Notes: a model not told the origin generated them from the letters alone. Shown: positions 42,776 through 53,008, counted from the stretch's first letter. The stretch is 64,000 bases of DNA from Maribellus comscasis (GCF_009762775.1 NZ_CP046401.1:6522001-6586000), one strand, 5' to 3'. Made by a program: numbers and translations.

Positions 42776-45400
42776 TTACCGACCGAGTCGGTAGGAAAAT
42801 TTTATTAAAAATATATTGTTTGCTTTTACATCAAAAAGTCCGTTTATGTCGTGTGAAAAGTTAAAAGTTCCGTTGTTAACATAATCATTTCTATTTTGAG
42901 ACCATACTAAAAATACAGTAGAACCAGGGCGGTACTCCCAACGTACAACCAAATTTGAAAGAAATTCTTTCACATTAAAATCTGGTTTATCAAAACTGTA
43001 GTCTGTGCTGCCATTTTTATTGTCATCAATAAAATAGGTGTCACTATTAAGATCTATTTCGTTTGACGCATAAAGGTGATAGCGGTCTGTTACTTTATCT
43101 GCTTTACTGTTGGTAATATATTTAAACTCACTGTATTTCCCTGTTGCAATAAAAGGTTGTCCCCAGTACTGAATGGTTAAGTCGGGAGTAATGTTGTAAT
43201 TCATTCGAAGAGACATACTTAATGTTTTTCGGTCGATATGGGCAAAAATATATCGTTTGTCGTTATTGTAATCTATTTGTGTTACATATTGCATGTCAAC
43301 TTTGTAATTGTTTAGTCCGGGCGACAAGCTAATTAAAAGTGTTTGTGTTGGTCTGTATCCGATTGAAATGTTGTAATCGCTGATATTCCGATATCCTTTT
43401 ACATTGCTGGCATTAAAACCTGTATTAAGTTCAAAGCTGAGTCTTTTCTGCTGGTTGGTAAAAATACCTGAATAGAAATTTTTATAACCAGGTTTTTTCA
43501 AAGCCGGGCCTCCGCGAAGTGCCGAATTGGAGAGTTGGTTTCCACTTATATTTGTGCTAAAAAATGTTCCCCAATAATTTTTGAACTGCAGGTATCCGTT
43601 AATATTACCCCCTGGTGCAAGCAGATTTCCGCCAAAATCATAAACGGTGTGTTGGTTAATGTTCAGACTCACCTGACGAAAAATTAAGAACGGTTCATAA
43701 ATACGATATCCCATCCAGAATGCCTGCAAAATTTGATCAACCTGCTGTGCGTAGCCTATATCATTTAATTCCAGCCCCGGGGATTTCCACGAGAACAGTG
43801 CTGCAAATTTTACGTTGCCGCCTAATTTGCCGACTGTAAATTTACCTCCGTAGCCACTTAGTGATGTTCGTGTTGTATCCAATTTTATATAATCCGCATC
43901 CGGTCGCTGGAAGTTGCGAATATATGACTTTTGAGTTGCAGTGATTGCTGCTTCCGTGCCGTTTACCTTGCTAAAGAAAAAGCCAGCGTCAATCATCCAG
44001 CTTTTGTTATTCCATTTATGAACAAAATCCATACCTCCCGTATAAGCACTTTTATGCAAAAACTCGAGATGTGGATCGTTTATTGTTCGGTTAACGGCAG
44101 TAACCATTCCACCGATATAAGTATTTCCTTCATTAAAATCTTTTTGAATACGACTTACAAAAAAATTGCTCAGTGGTTCAACCGCTTGTTTTTTTCCGTC
44201 GCCAATTCCTTTTATTTTAGCATCTTCTTCGGCAGTTACACTCTCCAAAATGCCAACCGACCATCCGTCTTTTGTTTTTCCTGTAATTTTTGCCGCTCCG
44301 ATAATTCGGGTAAAATCAGGAACTTCAGCATATTCTTCGTCTTCCAATTCGGGGTAGTATTGTGGTTTTCTACCAATTCTCCGGGAATAAAACAAACCTT
44401 CAGCCGACTGGTCGCCATCTCCCCAGTTTAAACGGTATGATAAAATGTTTTTGCCTTCAATAAAAAACGGACGTTTTTCTTCAAAAAATGTCTCGAATGT
44501 CGAAAGGTTAACCTCTGACGGGTCAGCTTCAACCTGTCCAAAATCGGGGTTAATGGTAAGATCGAGAGTAAGATAGTTTGTCAATCCCAGTTTTGCATCC
44601 AATCCGATATCCAGCCCGTTTTTTTTTCCACTTTCTCTGAATGGATTTTCCGGTTCTTTTTCAAAACGTTCGGCACGGGCTACAACATAAGGCATTACAT
44701 CCAGTGTATTTTTGGGTTTAATGCCTGATATTCCCCTCATTGTTCCAAATTGAGATACAAAGCCAGACATGTCTCGTTTCATTGGTTGCCATGCTGATAA
44801 CTCCTCTTTCCTGAAAATAAACCTCAATACCTGTAAGCCCCAGATTTGTTCCTCGCCTTCTTCAAATCGCAATTGTGTCAGAGGAATACGCATTTCAGCT
44901 TTCCAGCCTTCATCGTTTTTTGATGTTTTTACCCACCAGATCGGATCCCAGGTGTTGTCTTCGTTGTCCCCGTCGTTGCTTTGAATAAAATCTGATTTTA
45001 CTCCGGCTGCAGAAACAATAAAAGCAAATCCCGTTCTTTTATCATGGTATGTGTCAAATATTACGCCGGCCAAGTCACCGTCAGTTTCATCCCGGCGGGT
45101 TAACCGCATCGAAATACTGTCCGGACTTTTGTCGAGTGCCTTTATTCCTACGTAAACGTTGTTTTCGTCATATAAAATTGCAAACTCGGTTTGCTGGTGA
45201 GGAGGTTTTCCTTCAGAAGGTTCGTACTGTGTAAACTGATTTTCCCAATTGGCTGTTTGCCATTCTGTTTCATCCAAATAGCCATCAACGGTGAGATTTA
45301 AATCGCTAATTCGTTTTGAGAAGTAGTTCTTTTTTTTAATTTCCTGTGCTGAAGCAAAAATGACAGATAAAAAAAATACAATAACAACAGCAATTTTCAT
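42776..45400 (-). CDS. DUF5916 protein: CBM9-like domain plus outer-membrane barrel
   Basis: 874 residues with a signal peptide (MKIAVVIVFFLSVIFASAQ). Residues about 25-220 form a family 9-like carbohydrate-binding domain (LTVDGYLDETEW, EFAILYDENNVYVGIKA, IPLTQLRF). The rest is the DUF5916 region, including GLDIGLDAKLGLTNYLTLDLTINPDFGQVEADPSEVNLS, an element also seen in TonB-independent barrels, and many amphipathic strands ending in FLIKFSYRLGR. Family members are thought to sit in the outer membrane; substrate unknown. The gene stands alone and has its own terminator. Confidence 0.88.
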   Translation of the reverse strand: MKIAVVIVFFLSVIFASAQEIKKKNYFSKRISDLNLTVDGYLDETEWQTANWENQFTQYEPSEGKPPHQQTEFAILYDENNVYVGIKALDKSPDSISMRLTRRDETDGDLAGVIFDTYHDKRTGFAFIVSAAGVKSDFIQSNDGDNEDNTWDPIWWVKTSKNDEGWKAEMRIPLTQLRFEEGEEQIWGLQVLRFIFRKEELSAWQPMKRDMSGFVSQFGTMRGISGIKPKNTLDVMPYVVARAERFEKEPENPFRESGKKNGLDIGLDAKLGLTNYLTLDLTINPDFGQVEADPSEVNLSTFETFFEEKRPFFIEGKNILSYRLNWGDGDQSAEGLFYSRRIGRKPQYYPELEDEEYAEVPDFTRIIGAAKITGKTKDGWSVGILESVTAEEDAKIKGIGDGKKQAVEPLSNFFVSRIQKDFNEGNTYIGGMVTAVNRTINDPHLEFLHKSAYTGGMDFVHKWNNKSWMIDAGFFFSKVNGTEAAITATQKSYIRNFQRPDADYIKLDTTRTSLSGYGGKFTVGKLGGNVKFAALFSWKSPGLELNDIGYAQQVDQILQAFWMGYRIYEPFLIFRQVSLNINQHTVYDFGGNLLAPGGNINGYLQFKNYWGTFFSTNISGNQLSNSALRGGPALKKPGYKNFYSGIFTNQQKRLSFELNTGFNASNVKGYRNISDYNISIGYRPTQTLLISLSPGLNNYKVDMQYVTQIDYNNDKRYIFAHIDRKTLSMSLRMNYNITPDLTIQYWGQPFIATGKYSEFKYITNSKADKVTDRYHLYASNEIDLNSDTYFIDDNKNGSTDYSFDKPDFNVKEFLSNLVVRWEYRPGSTVFLVWSQNRNDYVNNGTFNFSHDINGLFDVKANNIFLIKFSYRLGR

Positions 45401-45425
45401 AAGTTAAGGCTTTTCACGTAAGACT

Positions 45426-45454
45426 AAAAAATTGTTTTCTTGTTACAATTTTTT
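45426..45454 (-). terminator. Hairpin with T-tract upstream of the DUF5916 gene
   Basis: Perfect 10-bp stem AAAAAATTGT / ACAATTTTTT around a nine-base loop. Leftward, it would end the GNAT operon, but it lies only 25 bases before the DUF5916 start codon. That makes it either a terminator overlapping the promoter or a leader attenuator. Confidence 0.6.
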
Positions 45455-45579
45455 GTGAAATTTACGTATGTATTTATGGTAGGATAATCATTGGTGGCTG
45501 ATTTACAGGATTATGCCGGTTTTGTGATTTTGTCATTTTTTCTGTTTGTAAGGGGGGAATTTTGTTGACTATGGCTACA

Positions 45580-46116
45580 TTATTTCATCTCTTCCTCAAG
45601 GATGGAATAATGGAAATTGTCTATCCATTCACCTCTGATGGGTAATATTTTTCTTCGAATGCCTTCCCGCGTCATACCAGCTTTTTCCAAAACTCTTATC
45701 GAAGCTAAATTTTTTGTAGCGACACCGGCTTCTATCCGGTGCAATTTATATTCCGAGAACCCAAAACATATTAATTCTCTGGTGATTTCTGTTGCATATC
45801 CATAACCCCAAAATTTTGGAAAAAGTTTGTAATAAAACTCACCCATTTTAAAACGGTCATTTGAGAGTGTCATTCCAGCCAATCCGGCAAAGGCAGAATT
45901 CTCCTTAATAACAACTTTCCAGCAAAATCGGGAACGGATTTCTTTTAATTGATTTTCAATATCTGCCGAAATAATTTTTCGGGTTACTTCAATATTTTCC
46001 GGAATACCAAGGGTGTTAAACTCGTCTACTTCAGGAATTGAATGTAATTCATGAATTTTTTCTAAATCATCCCATGAAATTTCAAGAAGCTGCAGGCGGT
46101 TAGTTTCAAGTTTCAT
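45580..46116 (-). CDS. GNAT-family N-acetyltransferase, RimJ/RimL-like
   Basis: 178 residues. Acyl-CoA transferase of the GNAT superfamily, of the ribosomal-protein-type subgroup (acetyl_transf_3). It starts LETNRLQLLEISWDDLEKIHELHSIPEV. The pyrophosphate-binding and CoA motif region is FWGYGYATEITRELICFGFSEYKLHRIEAGVATKNLASIRVLEKAGM, followed by the closing HYSILEEE. The acceptor substrate cannot be read. It lies 14 bases after the membrane-protein gene on the same strand, so the two are probably co-transcribed. Confidence 0.9.
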   Translation of the reverse strand: MKLETNRLQLLEISWDDLEKIHELHSIPEVDEFNTLGIPENIEVTRKIISADIENQLKEIRSRFCWKVVIKENSAFAGLAGMTLSNDRFKMGEFYYKLFPKFWGYGYATEITRELICFGFSEYKLHRIEAGVATKNLASIRVLEKAGMTREGIRRKILPIRGEWIDNFHYSILEEEMK

Positions 46117-46130
46117 TTTTTATACCAAAT

Positions 46131-46808
46131 TTAGCTATTTTTTGCTGACGACATGTCAATTCGTTTGGCTCCCTGATAAAAAAAAGTTGCGGCAACAGCC
46201 ATTAAAACATGGCTAACCGACAGGTAATTAAACCATTGGTGGGGTGATATTTTGTTCATAAAGAAAATTGCAGCCAAAGCCGCAAATGCTACACCAGCCA
46301 GTAGATATTTAGTTGCGATATTTTTGGTTTTCAGAAAAAGGAACCCTTCCAATGAAAGGACAACAAACATTAACCCGTAACCTGAATGAAATTCAACATA
46401 AAAGAAATTTAGAGTGACAACAGTAAGTGTTAAAAATGTCAGGAATTCTATAATATTAATAATTCCAAAAATCTTTACGAGAGAATCTTTCAACCATATC
46501 CGGGTATGCTCAATGGCTGCACGTTCAACAAACATAATTGAAATCATACTGGTAATCCATCCCGGTAATTTCCAATAAAAATTAAAAGCATATAAAAATG
46601 CGTGACCAATTAATCCTCCCAGCATGGTAGCAATTCCCATTACAAAGAAGTATATCTTGAAATACAGAAAAGTTTTTTCCTTCTTTCCGCTTTTGTGAAT
46701 TTTATAGGCGTATATAAAACACAGCACAGAAACCAGCAAATCGGTAATGGTAACTATTGGTTCATCTATTCTTATTCCTCTTAAAACGATCGAATTTATT
46801 TCATCCAT
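46131..46808 (-). CDS. Multi-pass membrane protein, function unknown
   Basis: 225 residues with about seven membrane segments, for example ITDLLVSVLCFIYAYKI, FFVMGIATMLGGLIGHAFLYAF, IIEFLTFLTLTVVTLNFFYV, YGLMFVVLSLEGFLFL, LLAGVAFAALAAIFFMN and YLSVSHVLMAVAATFFYQG. His in LIGHAF, Glu in FVERAAIEHTR and His in HQWFNYLSVSHVL are spaced in a way that could suit a membrane metal-binding enzyme, but no family is certain. It is divergent from the BNR-propeller gene and upstream of the GNAT gene. Confidence 0.65.
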   Translation of the reverse strand: MDEINSIVLRGIRIDEPIVTITDLLVSVLCFIYAYKIHKSGKKEKTFLYFKIYFFVMGIATMLGGLIGHAFLYAFNFYWKLPGWITSMISIMFVERAAIEHTRIWLKDSLVKIFGIINIIEFLTFLTLTVVTLNFFYVEFHSGYGLMFVVLSLEGFLFLKTKNIATKYLLAGVAFAALAAIFFMNKISPHQWFNYLSVSHVLMAVAATFFYQGAKRIDMSSAKNS

Positions 46809-47016
46809 ATAAGTGTATAAATTTTTCAGAATTTGGTGGTTCTGATGTTTTTAAGTCTTTTAAAGTTATTGAACATATATATTTAACCAAAAAAAGATTT
46901 ATAATGTTTTAACAAAATATTTTCATTGTTTTTATTTTGAAATCGAGTGACTGGTGGCAGCATATTTAATTTTTTATAATTAGATTGCAGTAGTATTTAC
47001 TTCAATAATTACAATC

Positions 47017-49680
47017 ATGACAAATAAGAGAACAGCAAGATTAAATTTGTTTTTATTATTTTTTGTAAGTGTTGTTTTTTGTAACTATTCAGCCTTTTCT
47101 CAAAAGGTGGTTGAAAAAACATCAGCTAAACAGCGAGTGGAGTCGTATGAGAAATACAAAGAATTAGCAGAAAATTCGGTTTTTAAAAATTTACCCTGGC
47201 AGTATATCGGGCCCACAAATGTAAGTGGGAGAATGACTGATGTTGAAGTAGTAACTCCCAAGGGAGAAAATTATACGATATATGTGGCTGGTGCCTCGGG
47301 AGGAATTTGGAAAACTGAAAATGAGGGGATTACCTGGACACCGGTTTTTGAACACGGAATGTCGACAGCTTTTGGTGATTTGGCACTCGATCCGCAAAAT
47401 CAAAATGTAATCTGGGCAGGAACAGGCGAAGCAAATATTTTTCGCAGCTCAAATGCAGGGGCCGGAATCTATCGATCAAAAGATGCAGGAAAAAGCTGGA
47501 AACACCTCGGACTGACAAATACAAATACAATAGCACGAATTTTGATTCATCCTGAAAATTCGGACGTAGTTTACGTAGCCGCCGGTGGAAATGAATGGAC
47601 AAACGACAAAGAAAGAGGTATTTATAAGACAGAAGATGGAGGTAAAAGTTGGAATAAGATTCTTTATGTTGATGAAAAAACCGGTGCGTATGATTTGATA
47701 GTACATCCGGAAAATCCGGAAATAATGTATGCCACAACATGGCAAAGAATTCGAAAAAAATGGAATGATCCAAGAAATGAAGACGACTACACCGGAAGTA
47801 ACATTTTTAAAACTTCTGATGGCGGAAAGAACTGGGAAAAAATAAACAGTGGACTTCCTGAAGCAAAATTTCGCGGTCGAATTGGAATTGATTTGTGTAA
47901 AAGTTCTCCCAATACTTTGTACGCATTCATTGACAATTATGAAAGATTACCAAAGAATGAAACAGAAGAAGATCAGTCTGATGCTTACGGACGCCCGAGT
48001 AGCGGAAGAATAAAAGGAGCTACAGTTTACCGTTCGGATAACGGAGGTGAAGACTGGCATCAGGTAAGTGAGCAAAACGCATATATGGAAGGGCTTTCCG
48101 GAACTTATGGATGGGTTTTTGGACAAATGCGTGTTGACCCGGTAAATCCGGATAAGATTTTTGTTTTGGGCTTGTATCTGAATGTTTCGGAAGACGGAGG
48201 AAAAACTTTTCGAACCCTTGATGGAATGCATATGGACCACCACGGTTTGTGGATTGACCCGGAAAATACAGATTATATAGTGAATGTAAACGACGGAGGA
48301 GTTGCAATTTCATATGACGGAGAAAATTTCAGGACATTTTACGACAACCTTCCACTAGTGCAATTTTTTAATATTAATGTTGATATGGATGAACCGTTTC
48401 ATGTGTACGGCTCCGTGCAGGATCATGGAAGTTATCGGGGAGTGGTTGATTTAAGCCGCGGAAGAAACAATATTCAACCCGTTGAGTTTGAAAGCGCACC
48501 CGGAGGAGAAGGTAGTAACCATTTTATCGATCCGAATAACCCGGATAAAGTATACTCGGCAGGATTTTACGGGACCATTTCAAAAACCAATATGAAAACC
48601 GGCGAAAGCAAAAATATAATGCCGCCAACACCCGACGGAGTCGACAAATTACGAGGTCAGTGGCTGGCTCCGTTTATTTTATCGCCACACAATCCGGGAA
48701 TCATTTATCACGGGACTCAATTTGTCCACCGTTCGATGAACGAGGGAGAAACATGGGAGAGAATCAGTCCGGATTTAACTTATAACGACGCTGATAAAAA
48801 AGGAGATATTCCATATCAGACTATTTTTACCATTTCAGAATCGCCTTTAAAATTTGGATTAATTTATGCCGGAACAGACGACGGGCGTGTATGGGTAACC
48901 CAAAACAGCGGAACCGAGTGGCAGGAAATAAATAAAAAATTGCCTTTCAGAAAATGGGTTTCGCAAATGGAAGCATCTCGTTTTGCTGAAGGCCGTGTTT
49001 ACATGAGCCAGAATGGAAAACGTGATGATGATTTTGCGGCATACATTTGGAAATCGGAAGATTACGGCCAGAGTTGGGAAGATATTACGGGCAATATTCC
49101 TTGTGGGCCGGTGAATGTGATTCGTGAAGACCCTGTGAATGAGAATATTCTTTATGTGGGAACTGATTATGGTGTGTATATATCGTTAAACCATGGTGAA
49201 AGCTGGAGTAGTTTGCCGGGAAATTTACCAACCACTTATGTTCATGATTTGGTCATTCATCCACGTGAAGATTATGCAGTAATTGGAACACACGGGCGCG
49301 GTGCCTGGGCGATGGACATTCGTTTTATTCGTGAAGTTGCCGAAATCGATCCGCAAACAGCCGGGAAAATATTAACGATTGAAGATTGTCGTTTGCCGGT
49401 TCGGCCGGGTAGGTGGTTTCGCAGAACAGCTAGGGATTTGTATGCCTCGTTTTATTTGAGAAATGGAGGAAAATATTCAGTTGAGATTGTTCGTGAAAAT
49501 GGTTCAGTTGAAAAAAGTTTTGACTTTAATGCCGACAAAGGATTAAATTTCTTTAGCTGGGATTTGATGTTGAATAAAGACGAAATGATAGAGCAGGGAA
49601 AGTATAAATTAAAAATTACCGGATCAGATTTTTCCGGTGAAAAAGAATTTAGTATTACTCAAGCTCAGTGGAGAAGATAG
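47017..49680 (+). CDS. Secreted sortilin/BNR-type beta-propeller protein
   Basis: 887 residues with a signal peptide (about residues 1-30, ending SAFSQ). The protein is built from repeated BNR/Asp-box and Vps10-like blades: SxDGGKxW and SEDxGxxW variants recur (KSKDAGKSWKHLG, KTEDGGKSWNKI, KTSDGGKNWEKI, RSDNGGEDWHQV, VSEDGGKTFRTL, WKSEDYGQSWEDI, SLNHGESW). Such proteins are often labelled glycosyl hydrolase, yet no catalytic residues are evident. A beta domain follows at the end (about 800-887). Probably an extracellular or periplasmic binding propeller. Likely monocistronic, with a terminator 23 bases after its stop. Confidence 0.85.
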   Translation: MTNKRTARLNLFLLFFVSVVFCNYSAFSQKVVEKTSAKQRVESYEKYKELAENSVFKNLPWQYIGPTNVSGRMTDVEVVTPKGENYTIYVAGASGGIWKTENEGITWTPVFEHGMSTAFGDLALDPQNQNVIWAGTGEANIFRSSNAGAGIYRSKDAGKSWKHLGLTNTNTIARILIHPENSDVVYVAAGGNEWTNDKERGIYKTEDGGKSWNKILYVDEKTGAYDLIVHPENPEIMYATTWQRIRKKWNDPRNEDDYTGSNIFKTSDGGKNWEKINSGLPEAKFRGRIGIDLCKSSPNTLYAFIDNYERLPKNETEEDQSDAYGRPSSGRIKGATVYRSDNGGEDWHQVSEQNAYMEGLSGTYGWVFGQMRVDPVNPDKIFVLGLYLNVSEDGGKTFRTLDGMHMDHHGLWIDPENTDYIVNVNDGGVAISYDGENFRTFYDNLPLVQFFNINVDMDEPFHVYGSVQDHGSYRGVVDLSRGRNNIQPVEFESAPGGEGSNHFIDPNNPDKVYSAGFYGTISKTNMKTGESKNIMPPTPDGVDKLRGQWLAPFILSPHNPGIIYHGTQFVHRSMNEGETWERISPDLTYNDADKKGDIPYQTIFTISESPLKFGLIYAGTDDGRVWVTQNSGTEWQEINKKLPFRKWVSQMEASRFAEGRVYMSQNGKRDDDFAAYIWKSEDYGQSWEDITGNIPCGPVNVIREDPVNENILYVGTDYGVYISLNHGESWSSLPGNLPTTYVHDLVIHPREDYAVIGTHGRGAWAMDIRFIREVAEIDPQTAGKILTIEDCRLPVRPGRWFRRTARDLYASFYLRNGGKYSVEIVRENGSVEKSFDFNADKGLNFFSWDLMLNKDEMIEQGKYKLKITGSDFSGEKEFSITQAQWRR

Positions 49681-49702
49681 TTTGAATTGAAAATAACGAC
49701 TT

Positions 49703-49732
49703 AAAGCCTTGCCTTTCTTGGCAGGGCTTTTT
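49703..49732 (+). terminator. Intrinsic terminator after the BNR-propeller gene
   Basis: 11-bp stem AAAGCCTTGCC / GGCAGGGCTTT with one G-T wobble and a six-base loop, followed by a T-tract. Confidence 0.9.
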
Positions 49733-49827
49733 GTTGAAACAGAAAATTGAAAATCGATTTTAAGTTGGCACAAAATATGGTAGAAAAATAAAATATATTA
49801 GTTTTGTCGGCTTTTAATGAATTGATT

Positions 49828-50700
49828 ATGAGAATAGAAAAATATATAGCAATCATTGGCATCCTTGCATTGGCATCCTGTAGCGGGCCCAAATCGTTAA
49901 CTTCTTTTAAAGATAATGCTGAAAATGCAGCTTTACAGGGAAATCATAATCTTGCAGTAGAAAGCTGGCAACAGTATTTTAACCAACAACCTGCTGAAGA
50001 AATAAATGGTGCATCTTATGCAAAAGCAGCACAATCAGCTTTTCAGGTTGGCAATAATGAACTTGCTGTAAACTGGTTTGACCAGGCACGGTATAAGAAT
50101 TTTTCAAGTGCAGAAATGTATGCATCACTTGCTAAAATATTTCGTACAGAAGATAATCTTTCAAAAGAATTAAGTGCTCTGGAGTTTTATACTGAAAATT
50201 TTAATGAAAACCTGAGTGAAATCAATGCCCGCCTTTTTGAGATTTACTATGAAATAGAAATGTTTGATAGGGCGCTTACAGTCTGGGATAAATTGGAGCA
50301 AACTTCAAAGAATGAACTGGCAAATCAGGAGAAATTTTTTCAAATAAACCTGGAAAAAAAGAACACGGAAGTGTGCGATTCTCTTTCATTGGTTATTCTT
50401 GAAAAAGATTCACAGAATATTGAAGCTTTAGAGTGGAATGCCAAAAAGTTTTACGTGAAAGCTGAAAATCGTTACAAAGAGGAAATGGAAAAATACAATA
50501 AAAATAAAACCACCAAACAATATCGAATTTTATTAGAAGAACTGGAAAAGGTTACCGCCGATTTTAAAAAAGCGTTGCCTTTTTTTGAAAAACTCTGGGA
50601 AATAAATCCTGAAGAAAAGTATGCAGGTTATATGGCCAATATTTATGCCCGTTTTGGGAATGAGGAAAAATCGAACTATTACAAAAAATATCTAAATTAA
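49828..50700 (+). CDS. TPR-type lipoprotein
   Basis: 290 residues from the ATG at 49828, which places a lipobox (ALASC, Cys18) at the usual distance; a TTG eight codons earlier is less likely. Mature part is helical with tetratricopeptide-like repeats (AALQGNHNLAVESWQQYFNQ, AFQVGNNELAVNWFDQARYK, KIFRTEDNLSKELSALEFYTENF, FEIYYEIEMFDRALTVWDKL), and a charged coiled segment near 220-245. Probably a membrane-anchored scaffold of unknown partner. It ends six bases before the convergent GT39 gene. Confidence 0.82.
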   Translation: MRIEKYIAIIGILALASCSGPKSLTSFKDNAENAALQGNHNLAVESWQQYFNQQPAEEINGASYAKAAQSAFQVGNNELAVNWFDQARYKNFSSAEMYASLAKIFRTEDNLSKELSALEFYTENFNENLSEINARLFEIYYEIEMFDRALTVWDKLEQTSKNELANQEKFFQINLEKKNTEVCDSLSLVILEKDSQNIEALEWNAKKFYVKAENRYKEEMEKYNKNKTTKQYRILLEELEKVTADFKKALPFFEKLWEINPEEKYAGYMANIYARFGNEEKSNYYKKYLN

Positions 50701-50706
50701 TATTGT

Positions 50707-52353
50707 TTACTTTGCCTCCCGCTTAAAAAATACAAATCCGTTTTTTTCTCCGATCTTTTTTATATCCTGATATTCTTCCAGCCTTTGGGCACGGTGAATT
50801 TTGGTTACAAAATAAACGTCCTTATCAATATCGCCGGTTAAAAGCCAGTTTTCATTGTAGAAATTTTTATTTTGCGGCGGTGTTGTTTCACCATAAAAAT
50901 AGGTAGCATACGATCGGAAATAAATATTTTTTAAATAAACATCTTCTTCTGCATGGGATTTGAAAAATTCGATCAAGGCATTTTGTGAATATTTTTCCAC
51001 TTTGGGCACGACCAGTGTAATAACAAAAAATGTAAAAATGAGTGTTGTTCCCCACAAATAGATGGCGCGTTTTAGCACATCGGTTTTAGGAATCCGAATT
51101 AAAATAAGGATGACCGAAGCAACCAGAAAAATTCCGGGGATAAATTCAAAACCATTCCAGTGTGCTGTTGCCTGAAGGTTTCCAACAGTAAACTGATCGT
51201 GAATCCAGTTTTTTGCTATAATTTCGTTTTTGACTTTATCGACAAAAGGGAGCATGATGACCGGGAGGGCAAATAGCACAGCAACAAAAATTAATAATCC
51301 GGAAATCCATTTCTTCCAGATTTGTTTATTTTCTGAAGCACGGTAAACAAAGTTGGCTGCCAAAAATGTCAACGGGAAATAGGCGAGGGAAGAGTAATGA
51401 ACAATTTTTGTTTTTACAATGGAAAAAAGAATAAGGACGACCCAAAACAGAATGAGCATCCATTTTTTCATTAAACGGTGAAAATCATCGTTGATGTTTT
51501 CTCTTTTGAATGATTTTAATGCCAAAATTGATGTGGGAAAGACAGTGAAAAAAAGCACTACGAAGTGATAAGCAAAAAAACCACCATGTCCGGCATCTTT
51601 GGTCTGAAACAGTCTGATTTGATATACAATAAATTCAACCACCGTATCGTAATGACCTGTTAAAATCTGAACAATAAACCATGAGCCTCCGACCAGCGCT
51701 AAAGCCAAAAAGTAAAGCAAAACTTCAGTGATTTTTACCTTCACTTTAAATCTGACAAGAATCAAAAAAACTCCTGCTGTGATCGCAATCAGTAAAAATC
51801 CAACGGGCCCTTTTGTTAAAATCGCAAATCCGGCGAAAGTGGCGGCAAAAAAAATGTTTTGTTTTCTTTTTGTATTCTCCGGAGAAGAATATAAGATGAG
51901 AAAATAAACTCCGAGAAAAATAAACAAGTTAAACCAGGGATCAATAATTCCCGATTTAAAATAGAAAAAAGGAAGGACAGAGCCAGCAAATGCGAGTACC
52001 CACAAAAGTCCAAACAGATTATTGTGAATTTTTCGGCCTATCTTAAAAATGACCAGCAAAGTAAGCACGCCGCAAACTGCATTTGGAAATCGTGATGCAA
52101 ATTCGTTTATTCCAAACATTTTCATTGAAAGAACCTGAATCCAGATAAAAAGCGGGGGTTTTTCCCAAAAAGGAAGAAAATTGATTTGAACTGTCAGGTA
52201 ATTTTTGGTAACAATCATTTCACGGGCAGCTTCGGCAAAGTTAATTTCATCCCAATCGAAAAGATGAACGCCCCCCAGAAAAGGAATGAATAGTAATGAT
52301 GCTACGGCAACAATAAACAATTCTATTTTTAGTGGATGGATTTTATTTATCAT
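50707..52353 (-). CDS. GT39/ArnT-like membrane glycosyltransferase
   Basis: 548 residues with ten or more membrane segments. The first periplasmic loop holds FDWDEINFAEAAREM, with the Asp-Glu pair that is catalytic in the PMT/ArnT/GT39 group, followed by WEKPPLFIWIQ and FASRFPNAVCGVL, all diagnostic. These enzymes transfer a sugar from a lipid-phosphate donor to protein or lipid. The C-terminal soluble part is short. The gene directly follows the PAP2 gene with one base between, so together they may handle polyprenyl-phosphate-linked sugars and envelope glycans. Confidence 0.92.
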   Translation of the reverse strand: MINKIHPLKIELFIVAVASLLFIPFLGGVHLFDWDEINFAEAAREMIVTKNYLTVQINFLPFWEKPPLFIWIQVLSMKMFGINEFASRFPNAVCGVLTLLVIFKIGRKIHNNLFGLLWVLAFAGSVLPFFYFKSGIIDPWFNLFIFLGVYFLILYSSPENTKRKQNIFFAATFAGFAILTKGPVGFLLIAITAGVFLILVRFKVKVKITEVLLYFLALALVGGSWFIVQILTGHYDTVVEFIVYQIRLFQTKDAGHGGFFAYHFVVLFFTVFPTSILALKSFKRENINDDFHRLMKKWMLILFWVVLILFSIVKTKIVHYSSLAYFPLTFLAANFVYRASENKQIWKKWISGLLIFVAVLFALPVIMLPFVDKVKNEIIAKNWIHDQFTVGNLQATAHWNGFEFIPGIFLVASVILILIRIPKTDVLKRAIYLWGTTLIFTFFVITLVVPKVEKYSQNALIEFFKSHAEEDVYLKNIYFRSYATYFYGETTPPQNKNFYNENWLLTGDIDKDVYFVTKIHRAQRLEEYQDIKKIGEKNGFVFFKREAK

Positions 52354-52354
52354 A

Positions 52355-53008
52355 TTAGTCTCCTGAGCGTCGGATAAAAGAGCGGTTTAACCATTGTTTG
52401 TCAAATTTTTCAAACCACAACCAGGTTAGTACAATTAACATGACTCCAATTATTGAACCAGCAGTGATATCGACAAGAAAATGTTGTGAAATATACACGC
52501 GTGAATAAGCTACTAGTGCCGCTAATATAAAGAATATAAACTTTAGAAAATTGTTTTTGACCATTAATGCTATCATTAAGAACAGGTTAAAAGCAGTGGC
52601 TGTGTGGCCGGAAGGGAAGCTTTGCAACGAGTGTAACTTCACTCCTTCAACCAAATGAAGTTTGTAGCTTTCATACAATTCAAAATATTTTGAAGGACGA
52701 TACATTTCGTGAAAAACAACCTTTTTAAATAGATTTACAATTAAAGCAGTTGCCAGGCTGCCTGTTAGGAATATCAGGGCATATCTGAATTTGACGAACA
52801 GTAAAATAAGAGAAAGGAGTGCAATCACTGCCCCGTCGCCAAAATAAGTTGCGTATTTAAAGAAAATATCGAAAAAGGGAGAATTTGCTTCATTGGATAA
52901 AATATGAAGGTCTGTTTTTGTAAATAAAATCAATAATATGGTACACAGAATTACAAAAAGCAAGTAAGGAATAAAAAAGTAACGGTTATCATAAAATAGT
53001 CTCTTCAT
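52355..53008 (-). CDS. PAP2-family membrane phosphatase
   Basis: 217 residues with about six membrane segments. All three phosphatase motifs are present: KKVVFHEMYRP (motif 1), PSGHTATAF (motif 2) and SRVYISQHFLVD (motif 3). Family members remove phosphates from lipids such as undecaprenyl-pyrophosphate or phosphatidic acid. It is the first gene of a two-gene leftward operon with the GT39 enzyme. This pairing fits recycling or trimming of the lipid carrier used by the glycosyltransferase, which is inference from context. Confidence 0.93.
   Translation of the reverse strand: MKRLFYDNRYFFIPYLLFVILCTILLILFTKTDLHILSNEANSPFFDIFFKYATYFGDGAVIALLSLILLFVKFRYALIFLTGSLATALIVNLFKKVVFHEMYRPSKYFELYESYKLHLVEGVKLHSLQSFPSGHTATAFNLFLMIALMVKNNFLKFIFFILAALVAYSRVYISQHFLVDITAGSIIGVMLIVLTWLWFEKFDKQWLNRSFIRRSGD

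Noticed and set aside
43931..44431. 166-codon antisense open frame within the DUF5916 gene
   Set aside because: Low complexity, Phe/Ser-rich, no recognisable motif, fully inside a conserved coding sequence.
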